DNA of 5,006 bases from Verrucomicrobiota bacterium (GTDB taxonomy: Bacteria > Verrucomicrobiota > Verrucomicrobiae > Limisphaerales > UBA11358): assembly GCA_014860005.1 (NCBI GenBank), contig JACZKP010000024.1:1-5006 (forward strand). The letters run 5' to 3'. The position numbers were made by a program, and so were the translations under genes. Below are positions 1-5,006 of the stretch, in pieces; position 1 is the first letter of the stretch, and every line of letters starts with the position of its first letter. Below the pieces are notes generated by a model. That model had not been told where the DNA came from. It ran no database searches and worked only from the letters and a program-made list of their open reading frames with translations.

Positions 1-470
1 AGCCAGGGGCTGAGTTGTGCCACGCCGTATTTACCTTTGGGTTGTTCCCAATCTCGACCCTTCCCGGCTCCGGGTCCGTTGGCCCATTCGCTGAAATTCG
101 GCGCCACACCACCCATGATGAACTTCGGTGTCTCCGTGGCATACTCCGTGTCGCGCCACCAGCCCAGGCCGCCCTCGATGTCGGAATAGAGTTTGATCGG
201 AGGCGCAGGCTCTTTCCGGGCGAACATCCAGGTGCCGAACAGTCCGGTTTGAAAACGTTGCCCCGGATACTGGTCCAGCAAAGGCCAGGCGGCGACATAC
301 ATGGAGAACCCGGCATCGTAGGTTTCGGGGACTCGCTCATTGGGGACGAGGAGGTAGCCGGCCATCTCGCCCTTCTGGATTTTCCCAGTGTCTTGCGCCG
401 TCAAGGTGTTGGTGGCGAGGTGCAATGCCAGCGACGTGAGAGCGAGAATGGAAAATGGATTCAGGTTCAT
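1..470 (-). CDS. Secreted protein of unknown function (N-terminal part, runs off left edge)
   Basis: The minus strand is open from the ATG at 468-470 to the window edge, giving 156 residues with no stop. The N-terminus looks like a signal peptide: a short polar start, a hydrophobic stretch from about residue 6 to 19 (FSILALTSLALHLA), then a likely signal peptidase I site after TLTA at residue 25, so the mature protein would begin QDTGKIQ. The rest is rich in Trp, Gly, Pro and Tyr and includes the segments GGLGWWRDTEY and APNFSEWANGPGAG, as expected of an exported soluble protein. I recognise no catalytic motif and assign no function; from memory it resembles uncharacterised secreted proteins of Verrucomicrobia and Planctomycetes. 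An in-frame ATG at 543-545 would add 25 polar residues and bury the signal peptide, so the 470 start is preferred. Neither start has a clear Shine-Dalgarno sequence. The gene is divergent from the sensor kinase and might share its control. Confidence 0.75.
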   Translation of the reverse strand, partial: MNLNPFSILALTSLALHLATNTLTAQDTGKIQKGEMAGYLLVPNERVPETYDAGFSMYVAAWPLLDQYPGQRFQTGLFGTWMFARKEPAPPIKLYSDIEGGLGWWRDTEYATETPKFIMGGVAPNFSEWANGPGAGKGRDWEQPKGKYGVAQLSPW

Positions 471-578
471 GATTAGAGTGGTGTCGTTATGGAGATTGGA
501 TGACGTGAGGTTTCTGCCATGGTGTCGCGCCGCCGCGCTGGACATGCCGGCGGAGGGCGGTGGAGAGTCAATTTAACA

Positions 579-643
579 GCTTCATATTCGTGGCCACGAG
601 AGCGGGGTGATTTGGTTAAATCAGTGTGTGGCCAATATGAAGC
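579..643. repeat. Imperfect 65-bp inverted repeat with nested inner hairpin
   Basis: The outer arms GCTTCATATT (579-588) and AATATGAAGC (634-643) are perfect complements over 10 bp. After a 3-base bulge (CGT, 589-591) the pairing continues for 6 bp between GGCCAC (592-597) and GTGGCC (628-633). Inside lies a further 6-bp stem, TGATTT (608-613) with AAATCA (618-623), closed by the loop GGTT. A competing pairing is possible between ATTTAAC (571-577) and GTTAAAT (615-621). There is no T-run after either arm, so it does not look like a standard intrinsic terminator. It could be an operator, an mRNA leader structure or a dispersed palindromic repeat. The sequence shows the symmetry; the role is unknown. 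Confidence 0.6.
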
Positions 644-663
644 ATTGCCCTTGCATCCGTCAC

Positions 664-679
664 TCCCCGATTACGGGGA
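664..679. promoter_or_regulatory. GC-rich dyad TCCCCG-N4-CGGGGA, copy 1 (possible operator)
   Basis: This is a perfect 6-bp inverted repeat around the 4-base centre ATTA. With its flanks it reads ACTCCCCG-N4-CGGGGATG (662-681), which recurs at 2627-2646 between kinase and regulator with all 16 positions outside the centre identical. It starts 226 bases before the kinase ATG. A symmetric site repeated within a two-component locus suggests an operator, perhaps for the encoded NarL/FixJ-type regulator, but this is inference. It could also act as a small RNA hairpin. Confidence 0.35.
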
Positions 680-889
680 TGCCCGGCACAGTGTCACGAT
701 CTCACCGTTCCTTCGGATTAAGGGAACTTCTGGATTCATGCCGGCTCGACCGTGACGTGTGACGCCCCTTGGAACTGGCCCATCGCCTGCACGACTCCGT
801 CCGGTTTACTCGATGACCATGACTCCAAAGCAAGGTTTGCGTTCAGAGACGGCGTCAGCTAAATCACCTTCGCTTTGAGCGATCTCGGG

Positions 890-2626
890 ATGGATTCAAT
901 TCGCGCACGCCGCGGTGGCGGTTTCCGCTTTACGCGGCTGGTAATGGCCGCGGCGCTCTGCCTCGGAGTAGGCATTTGGATGCAAGCGCAAACCACTGGC
1001 TACGCCCAAACCAACGCGCTGCTGGAAGTCCACTCGATGGTCGTGGATGGCACGCCGGTCTCCCTGCACTCTGGCACGAAACTGCGGCTTTCGTCGCGCA
1101 CCCGGACGGTCTCCTTTGGATTCGGTCCGACCACGAACGCAATCCAGTCGCCGATACGCATTCGCTTCAAGCTCGATGGTTACGACGCAGACTGGCGTGA
1201 GTACGACGGGTCCATGCGGTTGTGCGTGCGCTTTCTCGACGACACCGGGGATCAAGTCGGCGAAACGGTATTTGGTGTCGTCGGCCAGAGCGCAGGTTGG
1301 ACCGGCAACCCGGAAACCGCAGCGTTCACCCGGCGTCGGGAAAGCATCGTGGTGCCGCCCCGCGCTTCGAGCTTCTGGGTGGTCATGTCTTCGGCTGGAC
1401 CGCCCGCCACCGTGGGCGTTTACGCAATCACCAATCTGGTGATCAAGACCCAGCCGACGAACGGCGCTCCGCCCACGGTCTCATTGCCTTGGGCGTTTGA
1501 CGCCGCCGCCCCCGGCATCGCTGCCGGCGGCTTGCCCGCCGGCTGGATGCGGGATGGTTTGCGGCCCAGCATGGCGACGGTTTTCGAGAGTGGCACCACG
1601 CCCCGGACCAAGGGGTTTGCGATCGTGGACGACGACTTACGCGGACACGCGGAATGGAACACGATCAAGGACATGGCGATGCCGGTCACCCCGGGCGACT
1701 CCCTGGTCATCGAGTGGGACGAGGCTTACAGCTTCGGTCTGGCCGCGCCGGTTGAGATTCCGTATGCCAATCTGCCAGCGGGGTACTACCGGTTTCGCAT
1801 CAACGCACTCTCGGTGAACGGAGTTCCGGGCGAGGCTGAAACCTCACTGGCGTTTGAAGTGCCGCTGGCGTTCTGGCGGACACCTTGGTTTTGGGTCTCG
1901 ATGGCAACCACGATGCTCGCGGGCGTGGTGGGCGGCTGGCGTTACCTCCTCTGGCGCCGAATGCGGCTGCAAATGCTGCGTCTCGAACAGCAGCGCGCCG
2001 TGGATCGCGAACGGCTGCGCATTGCCCAGGACATCCACGACGATCTGGGAGCGCGCGTCACGCAGATTTCCTTGCTGAGCGCGGTGGCCCAGCGCAAGCC
2101 GTCGTTGCCCGAGGAGGCCCGCGCGGATTTTGGCACCATCTCGCAAACGACGCGGGAACTGGTCTCCGCGCTTTACGAAACCGTCTGGGCCGTGAACCCG
2201 GAAAACGACAACCTCGATGCGCTGGCAACGTACCTCTGCCAGATGAACAACCAGCTTTGCTCGCAGGCCCAGTTGCGTTGCCGCTTGGAAGTGCCGGACA
2301 CGCCGCCCAGCATCCCGTTGAGCAGCCAGGTGCGGCACAACGTCATCATGGCGGTAAAGGAAGCGGTGCATAACATCATCAAGCACGCGCGCGCCACCGA
2401 GGTGCGCGTCCGCATCTCATTCGAGGCTTCCACGCTGAGCATCTGGATTCACGATGATGGTTGCGGCTTCGACCCGGCGACGACTCCGCCGGGAAACGGG
2501 CTGGGCAACCTGAGGCGCCGGATGGAAAGCATCGGTGGCAGTTTCGCCGTTGAAAGCCGCCTGGGCGCGGGCACCGCGGTTTCGCTCCGACTGCCGGTTG
2601 CCGAGGTTGCCGCCGGTTCGTTTTGA
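890..2626 (+). CDS. Membrane-bound two-component sensor histidine kinase (Y_Y_Y-like sensor, HisKA_3, HATPase_c)
   Basis: The 578-residue protein autophosphorylates on histidine and passes the phosphate to a response regulator, most likely the one encoded 67 bases downstream. Numbering is from the ATG at 890. An Arg-rich start and a hydrophobic stretch (about 17-33) form a signal peptide or anchor. Residues about 45-105 resemble the front half of a Y_Y_Y sensor domain (FKLDGYDADW), and its back half (YANLPAGYYRFRINA) appears only at about 292-306, so roughly 180 residues are inserted between them. One membrane segment lies at about 329-355. The dimerisation helix carries the phosphoacceptor His383 in IAQDIHDDLG. 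The ATPase domain shows the N box (Asn495 in EAVHNIIKHA), the DDGCGF box at 522-527, GNGLGN at 535-540 and GAGTAV near 560-565. No beta-propeller repeats precede the sensor domain, unlike the large Y_Y_Y hybrid sensors. A TTG at 875 would add five residues; the ATG is preferred. There is no clear ribosome binding site. Its ligand cannot be read from the sequence. Confidence 0.93.
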   Translation: MDSIRARRGGGFRFTRLVMAAALCLGVGIWMQAQTTGYAQTNALLEVHSMVVDGTPVSLHSGTKLRLSSRTRTVSFGFGPTTNAIQSPIRIRFKLDGYDADWREYDGSMRLCVRFLDDTGDQVGETVFGVVGQSAGWTGNPETAAFTRRRESIVVPPRASSFWVVMSSAGPPATVGVYAITNLVIKTQPTNGAPPTVSLPWAFDAAAPGIAAGGLPAGWMRDGLRPSMATVFESGTTPRTKGFAIVDDDLRGHAEWNTIKDMAMPVTPGDSLVIEWDEAYSFGLAAPVEIPYANLPAGYYRFRINALSVNGVPGEAETSLAFEVPLAFWRTPWFWVSMATTMLAGVVGGWRYLLWRRMRLQMLRLEQQRAVDRERLRIAQDIHDDLGARVTQISLLSAVAQRKPSLPEEARADFGTISQTTRELVSALYETVWAVNPENDNLDALATYLCQMNNQLCSQAQLRCRLEVPDTPPSIPLSSQVRHNVIMAVKEAVHNIIKHARATEVRVRISFEASTLSIWIHDDGCGFDPATTPPGNGLGNLRRRMESIGGSFAVESRLGAGTAVSLRLPVAEVAAGSF

Positions 2627-2628
2627 AC

Positions 2629-2644
2629 TCCCCGGTTTCGGGGA
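2629..2644. promoter_or_regulatory. GC-rich dyad TCCCCG-N4-CGGGGA, copy 2 (possible operator or mRNA hairpin)
   Basis: This second copy of the dyad has the centre GTTT and begins 3 bases after the kinase stop codon, 50 bases before the regulator ATG. The flanks match copy 1 (ACT before, TG after). As RNA it would make a 6-bp GC-rich stem with a four-base loop. No T-run follows, so a simple terminator is unlikely. It might be an operator, or a processing or stability element that adjusts kinase to regulator output. The near-perfect match to copy 1 favours a DNA-binding site, as inference only. A 9-bp direct repeat, ATGGCGGCC, follows at 2644-2652 and 2659-2667. Confidence 0.35.
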
Positions 2645-2693
2645 TGGCGGCCGGTGTCATGGCGGCCCATCATGAAACTGGGCTTGGAACTCT

Positions 2694-3326
2694 ATGCTCA
2701 AGAAAGTGGCCATCGTTGAAGACGACCGCGGTTTGCGCGAACAACTCGCCCAAATCCTGGGGGCGGCGCGCGACGTGCACTTTGTCGGCGCGTGCGCGTC
2801 CGGCGAAGAAGCCCTTGATCGGATTCACCTCCTGCAACCCGATGTGGTGCTCATGGACATCAAACTGCCGGGCATGTCGGGCATTGAATGCGTGACGCAC
2901 CTCAAGCGCGCCCTGCCCTCGCTGCAAATCATCATGCTCACGGTCTATGAAGACAGCGAGCGCATCTTCCGCGCGCTCAAAGCCGGCGCGGACGGCTACC
3001 TGGTGAAGTCGAGTCCCCCCGAGGTGTTGCTCGAAGCCATTGACGATGTGCGGCGCGGGGGTTCGCCGATCTCGAGTCACATTGCCCGGAAGGTTGTGCG
3101 CCATTTTCATCTCGTCGGTCCGTCACCGGAACAATCCGAGAACCTTTCGCCGCGGGAACAGGAAGTCCTCAATCTTCTATCCTCCGGTTACATCTACAAG
3201 GAGATCAGCGACCAGTTGGGCATTGGTCTTGAAACCGTGCGGACCCACGTCAAACACATCTGCGAGAAGATGCACGTCCGCAACCGCGTCGAAGCCGTCG
3301 CCAAACATGGCGGCAAAGCCGGCTGA
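2694..3326 (+). CDS. NarL/FixJ-family response regulator (REC plus LuxR-type HTH)
   Basis: The 210-residue protein has the usual length and two-domain layout of NarL/FixJ regulators. The receiver domain (about 3-120) has the acidic pair Asp10-Asp11 (VEDD), the phosphoacceptor Asp55 in VLMDIKLPG, the switch Thr83 in IMLTVYED and the conserved Lys105 in GYLVKS. After a linker, the LuxR-type DNA-binding domain (about 149-205) starts with LSPREQEVL and continues through the helix-turn-helix (KEISDQLGI, then ETVRTHVKHI as the recognition helix). All phosphotransfer residues are present, so it should be switched by phosphorylation. It follows the histidine kinase on the same strand at 67 bases, which supports a cognate pair and probable co-transcription. 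The start ATG sits 8 bases after TTGGA, a weak Shine-Dalgarno-like match at best. Target genes are unknown; the locus itself and the divergent secreted-protein gene are natural candidates. Confidence 0.95.
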   Translation: MLKKVAIVEDDRGLREQLAQILGAARDVHFVGACASGEEALDRIHLLQPDVVLMDIKLPGMSGIECVTHLKRALPSLQIIMLTVYEDSERIFRALKAGADGYLVKSSPPEVLLEAIDDVRRGGSPISSHIARKVVRHFHLVGPSPEQSENLSPREQEVLNLLSSGYIYKEISDQLGIGLETVRTHVKHICEKMHVRNRVEAVAKHGGKAG

Positions 3327-3540
3327 CTCGGCGCGCGGCGAAGTATTATCGCCTGAAACGGACCGAGGGAATGGTGGGGCCAACGGCCCGCGCTTGGATT
3401 CGGCTTTGCGTGAACAACGGCCAGCCCGTGACCAGCCAGTCGTTCCAAGAGTTCGGCTTTGCTCATGGCTGGAAACTGGTTCTCCTGGTTCATCCTGGCA
3501 AGGCGTTATCCAGAGCGGCGCGGAGGGATCACGCTCATCG

Positions 3541-3546
3541 TAAAAT
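3541..3546 (+). promoter_or_regulatory. Possible -10 element for tgt
   Basis: TAAAAT matches the TATAAT consensus at 5 of 6 positions and stands out in GC-rich surroundings. It lies 40 bases before the tgt ATG, which would give a leader of about 34 bases. No convincing -35 box occurs 15-19 bases upstream, so this is a weak call. The rest of the gap 3327-3586 holds nothing recognisable beyond a small GC hairpin at 3377-3389. Confidence 0.25.
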
Positions 3547-3586
3547 TGCTGTTCAACGCCCCGCTTTTTCCCGAACCTCCGCCGCC

Positions 3587-4732
3587 ATGTTTGAGTTGCT
3601 GAAAACAGATTCACAAACCAAGGCGCGGCTGGGCCGTTTGACCACAGCGCACGGCGTCGTGGACACACCGGTGTATATGCCCGTGGGCACCCAGGGCAGC
3701 GTGAAGGCGCTCGATCCGCGCGAGTTGCTCGAGATGGGCACGCAGATTATTCTGGGCAACACTTATCATCTGAACATCCGGCCCGGGCTCGACATCATTC
3801 GCGCGGCCGGCGGGCTGCATCGGTTTATCAATTGGGAGAGGCCCATCCTCACGGACAGCGGCGGCTTTCAGGTTTTCAGCCTCGCGAAAATCCGCAAAAT
3901 CAAGTCGCATGGCGTCGAGTTCCGCTCGCACCTGGACGGCTCGCCGCTTTTCCTCGGCCCGAAGGAGGCGATGGAAATCCAACGTGTACTCGGCTCGGAC
4001 ATCGCCATGGTGTTCGACGAATGTCCACCGCACGATGCGCCCCCGAAAGAACAACGGCTGGCGGTCGAACGCACCATCCGTTGGGCACGCGAGTGCCGCG
4101 AACAACCGCGCGCCGATGGTCAATTAGTCTTCGGCATCGTGCAGGGCGGCAGCAACGCCGCATTGCGCGAGGAATGTGCCAGGGCGCTCGTTGGAATGGA
4201 ATTCGACGGCTACGCGATCGGTGGCGTGAGCGTGGGCGAACCCGAACCGGAGATGCTCAAAGCCGTCGAATTGACTGAACCGCATCTGCCCGTGCACAAG
4301 GCGCGTTACGCCATGGGCCTCGGCACCCCGGCGCAGATGGTGGAATTGATCGCGCGCGGCGTGGACATGTTTGACTGCGTCCTGCCGACCCGCGTGGCCC
4401 GGAACGGCACCGCGTTCACGCGCAAGGGTGCGTATGGCTTGAAAGGCGGCGCTTACAAGGCGGACTTCCGTCCGATTGAGGAAAGCTGCGAGTGCTTCGC
4501 GTGCCGGCATTTCACACGCGCATACCTGCGGCATCTGCTCAATGTGAACGAGATTCTCGGCCTGCGCATGTTGAGCGTTCACAACTCGCACGTATTTCTC
4601 AAAGTAATGGCCGACGTGCGCGCGGCGCTGGCCACCGGCACGTTTGCGGAATTCCACCATGAATTTGTGGCGAATTACCTGCCCTCGCGGAAGGTTTTGT
4701 CAGCCCGCGCAACAGCGCAGTTGGAGCGATAG
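3587..4732 (+). CDS. tgt: Queuine tRNA-ribosyltransferase (tRNA-guanine transglycosylase)
   Basis: The enzyme swaps guanine-34 in the anticodon of GUN tRNAs (Asp, Asn, His, Tyr) for the queuosine precursor preQ1, in the cytoplasm. The protein is 381 residues, close to the roughly 375 of the Escherichia coli enzyme. The general-base Asp90 lies in ILTDSGGFQVFS; DECPPHD follows at 144-150, GIVQGG at 183-188 and GGVSVGE at 212-218 in the base-binding pocket. Asp263 in MFDCVLPTR is the expected covalent nucleophile. The zinc site is complete: Cys301, Cys303 and Cys306 in the C-x-C-x2-C motif plus His332 in SVHNSH. The open frame extends upstream to 3371, but that extra part is unlike any TGT, and MFELLKTD is the typical family start. 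The ATG has no Shine-Dalgarno sequence. No other queuosine gene (queA, queC-G) is in view. The 260-base gap from the regulator suggests its own promoter. The remnant metallopeptidase gene begins right after its stop, on the opposite strand. Confidence 0.98.
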   Translation: MFELLKTDSQTKARLGRLTTAHGVVDTPVYMPVGTQGSVKALDPRELLEMGTQIILGNTYHLNIRPGLDIIRAAGGLHRFINWERPILTDSGGFQVFSLAKIRKIKSHGVEFRSHLDGSPLFLGPKEAMEIQRVLGSDIAMVFDECPPHDAPPKEQRLAVERTIRWARECREQPRADGQLVFGIVQGGSNAALREECARALVGMEFDGYAIGGVSVGEPEPEMLKAVELTEPHLPVHKARYAMGLGTPAQMVELIARGVDMFDCVLPTRVARNGTAFTRKGAYGLKGGAYKADFRPIEESCECFACRHFTRAYLRHLLNVNEILGLRMLSVHNSHVFLKVMADVRAALATGTFAEFHHEFVANYLPSRKVLSARATAQLER

Positions 4733-4883
4733 GCCGCAGCACGCGGGTCGCCGGCGACGGCCTGGATTAACCGGTCGGCAATATGCAGTTCCCCCTGTTC
4801 CAGAGGCGATAGTGCGCGAGTTCATGCCCGAGAACGGATTTGATTTCCTCGGCGTTCAACAAGCTTAACCCGACTTCCGCTAT
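4733..4883 (-). pseudogene. Remnant of an M48-type zinc metallopeptidase gene (frameshifted, truncated at both ends)
   Basis: The minus strand encodes LLNAEEIKSVLG then HELAHYRLW (HEXXH zinc motif at 4826-4812), a signature of M48-like peptidases. Just after the Trp this frame diverges and hits a stop (TAA, near 4768). The next frame takes over immediately with EQGELHIADRLIQAVAGDP (about 4800-4744), which continues the family pattern. Adding one G in the CTCTGG-AACAGG stretch near 4800-4803 would join the two parts, so a single-base deletion is the simplest explanation. The likeness fades at about 4735, where the tgt stop lies, so the part that should carry the third zinc ligand is missing. 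Upstream, an in-frame TGA at 4886-4884 closes the frame and I see no further family sequence. No start codon or export signal remains. The family is assigned from motif memory; that it is non-functional follows directly from the sequence. Confidence 0.7.
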
Positions 4884-4966
4884 TCAGGGTGGAATGATGA
4901 CGCAAGTGGTTGGCATCCAATCCAGCGATCAAAAAGGTCTGCACTACAGAGGCTCATTCGACCAGT

Positions 4967-5006
4967 TTGCCTGATGTGGTAATCCTCGGCGGTGGCTGTT
5001 CCGGCA
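4967..5006 (+). CDS. Start of a probable FAD/NAD(P)-dependent oxidoreductase (runs off right edge)
   Basis: The frame ending at the window edge reads LPDVVILGGGCSG. This is a hydrophobic beta strand followed by GGGCSG, the glycine-rich loop (GxGxxG) of a Rossmann dinucleotide-binding fold, as found at the extreme N-terminus of FAD-dependent oxidoreductases, halogenases and lycopene cyclase-like enzymes. The frame is open from 4901 and has no ATG; possible starts are TTG 4910, TTG 4967 and GTG 4976. TTG 4967 puts the motif at the usual distance from the N-terminus, and a weak purine stretch (AGAGG, 4948-4952) lies 14 bases before it. Only 13 residues are visible, so the exact enzyme class cannot be given. 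The start is uncertain. Confidence 0.5.
   Translation, partial: MPDVVILGGGCSG

Larger units (their letters stand above)
471..889. other. Divergent intergenic region between secreted-protein gene and sensor kinase
   Basis: About 420 bases separate the two divergent start codons. Short open frames here have low-complexity, Arg-rich translations and no recognisable motif, so I call no gene. The stretch holds the inverted repeat at 579-643 and the dyad at 664-679, described separately. It also has a repeated GTGACG hexamer at 752-757 and 759-764, with GTCACG at 693-698 in the opposite orientation. Promoters for both flanking genes must lie here unless they are transcribed from further away. I found only poor matches to sigma-70 boxes (for example TTGCGT at 837-842 with TAAATC at 860-865, 17-bp spacing, 3 of 6 in the -10) and do not call them. 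Confidence 0.6.

Noticed and set aside
612..641. Promoter-like TTGGTT and TATGAA inside the inverted repeat
   Set aside because: Only 3 of 6 and 4 of 6 consensus matches with 18-bp spacing; too weak to report as a promoter.
15..755. Three overlapping plus-strand open frames in the left part
   Set aside because: They are antisense to the secreted-protein gene or run through the intergenic region, with Arg/Gly-rich composition and no motifs.
1844..2386. Long minus-strand open frame (180 codons) inside the kinase gene
   Set aside because: It is antisense to a clearly conserved kinase core; the His/Arg/Gln-rich translation is typical of shadows in GC-rich genes.
2672..2719. Short frame MKLGLELYAQESGHR overlapping the regulator start
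   Set aside because: Could be read as a leader peptide, but it has no Shine-Dalgarno sequence, overlaps the real start by chance-level length and shows no attenuator structure.
3377..3389. Hairpin GGGCC-AAC-GGCCC downstream of the response regulator
   Set aside because: Only a 5-bp stem and no T-run after it; not enough to call a terminator.
3194..3493. Minus-strand open frame starting MNQENQF, containing MSKAELLERLAGHGL
   Set aside because: The first part looks mildly protein-like, but most of the frame is antisense to the response regulator, and no family is recognisable.
3371..3586. N-terminal extension of 72 residues in frame with tgt
   Set aside because: The family starts at MFELLKTD (ATG 3587); the extension has no motif and is made of Arg/Ala-rich intergenic translation.
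4644..4868. Plus-strand open frame over the tgt end and downstream region
   Set aside because: It is the antisense shadow of the peptidase remnant and of the tgt 3' end, with no protein-like pattern of its own.

Overview
The window is GC-rich bacterial chromosome. The protein content points to Verrucomicrobiota, probably a soil or freshwater Pedosphaera-like lineage. The reasons are a Y_Y_Y-type sensor kinase with an unusual inserted region, a secreted protein of a kind I associate from memory with Verrucomicrobia and Planctomycetes, and starts without clear Shine-Dalgarno sequences. The lineage is an inference from protein style; there is no rRNA or other marker here.

Layout from left to right. 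(a) Positions 1-470, minus strand: the N-terminal 156 residues of a secreted protein of unknown function that runs off the left edge. (b) Positions 471-889: a divergent intergenic region with a 65-bp imperfect inverted repeat (579-643) and a GC-rich dyad (664-679). (c) Positions 890-2626 and 2694-3326, plus strand: a two-component system made of a membrane-bound HisKA_3-type histidine kinase and a NarL/FixJ-type response regulator. (d) Positions 3327-3586: a gene-free gap with only a weak -10-like element. (e) Positions 3587-4732, plus strand: a complete queuine/archaeosine-family tRNA-guanine transglycosylase (tgt) with all catalytic and zinc-binding residues. (f) Positions 4733-4883, minus strand: a short, frameshifted and truncated remnant of an M48-type zinc metallopeptidase gene, directly abutting the tgt stop. 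(g) From about 4967 to the right edge, plus strand: the first residues of a protein with an FAD/NAD dinucleotide-binding motif.

The kinase and regulator should work together: an external or periplasmic signal is sensed by the N-terminal beta-rich region, His383 is autophosphorylated, and the phosphate passes to Asp55 of the DNA-binding regulator. The most useful non-coding observation is a nearly identical dyad, TCCCCG-N4-CGGGGA with matching flanks, found both upstream of the kinase and between kinase and regulator. It could be an operator for autoregulation and possibly for the divergent secreted-protein gene, but this is a hypothesis. tgt is a housekeeping tRNA-modification gene with no evident tie to its neighbours. 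I see no mobile element, CRISPR array, tRNA or rRNA, and no convincing new multi-gene system.
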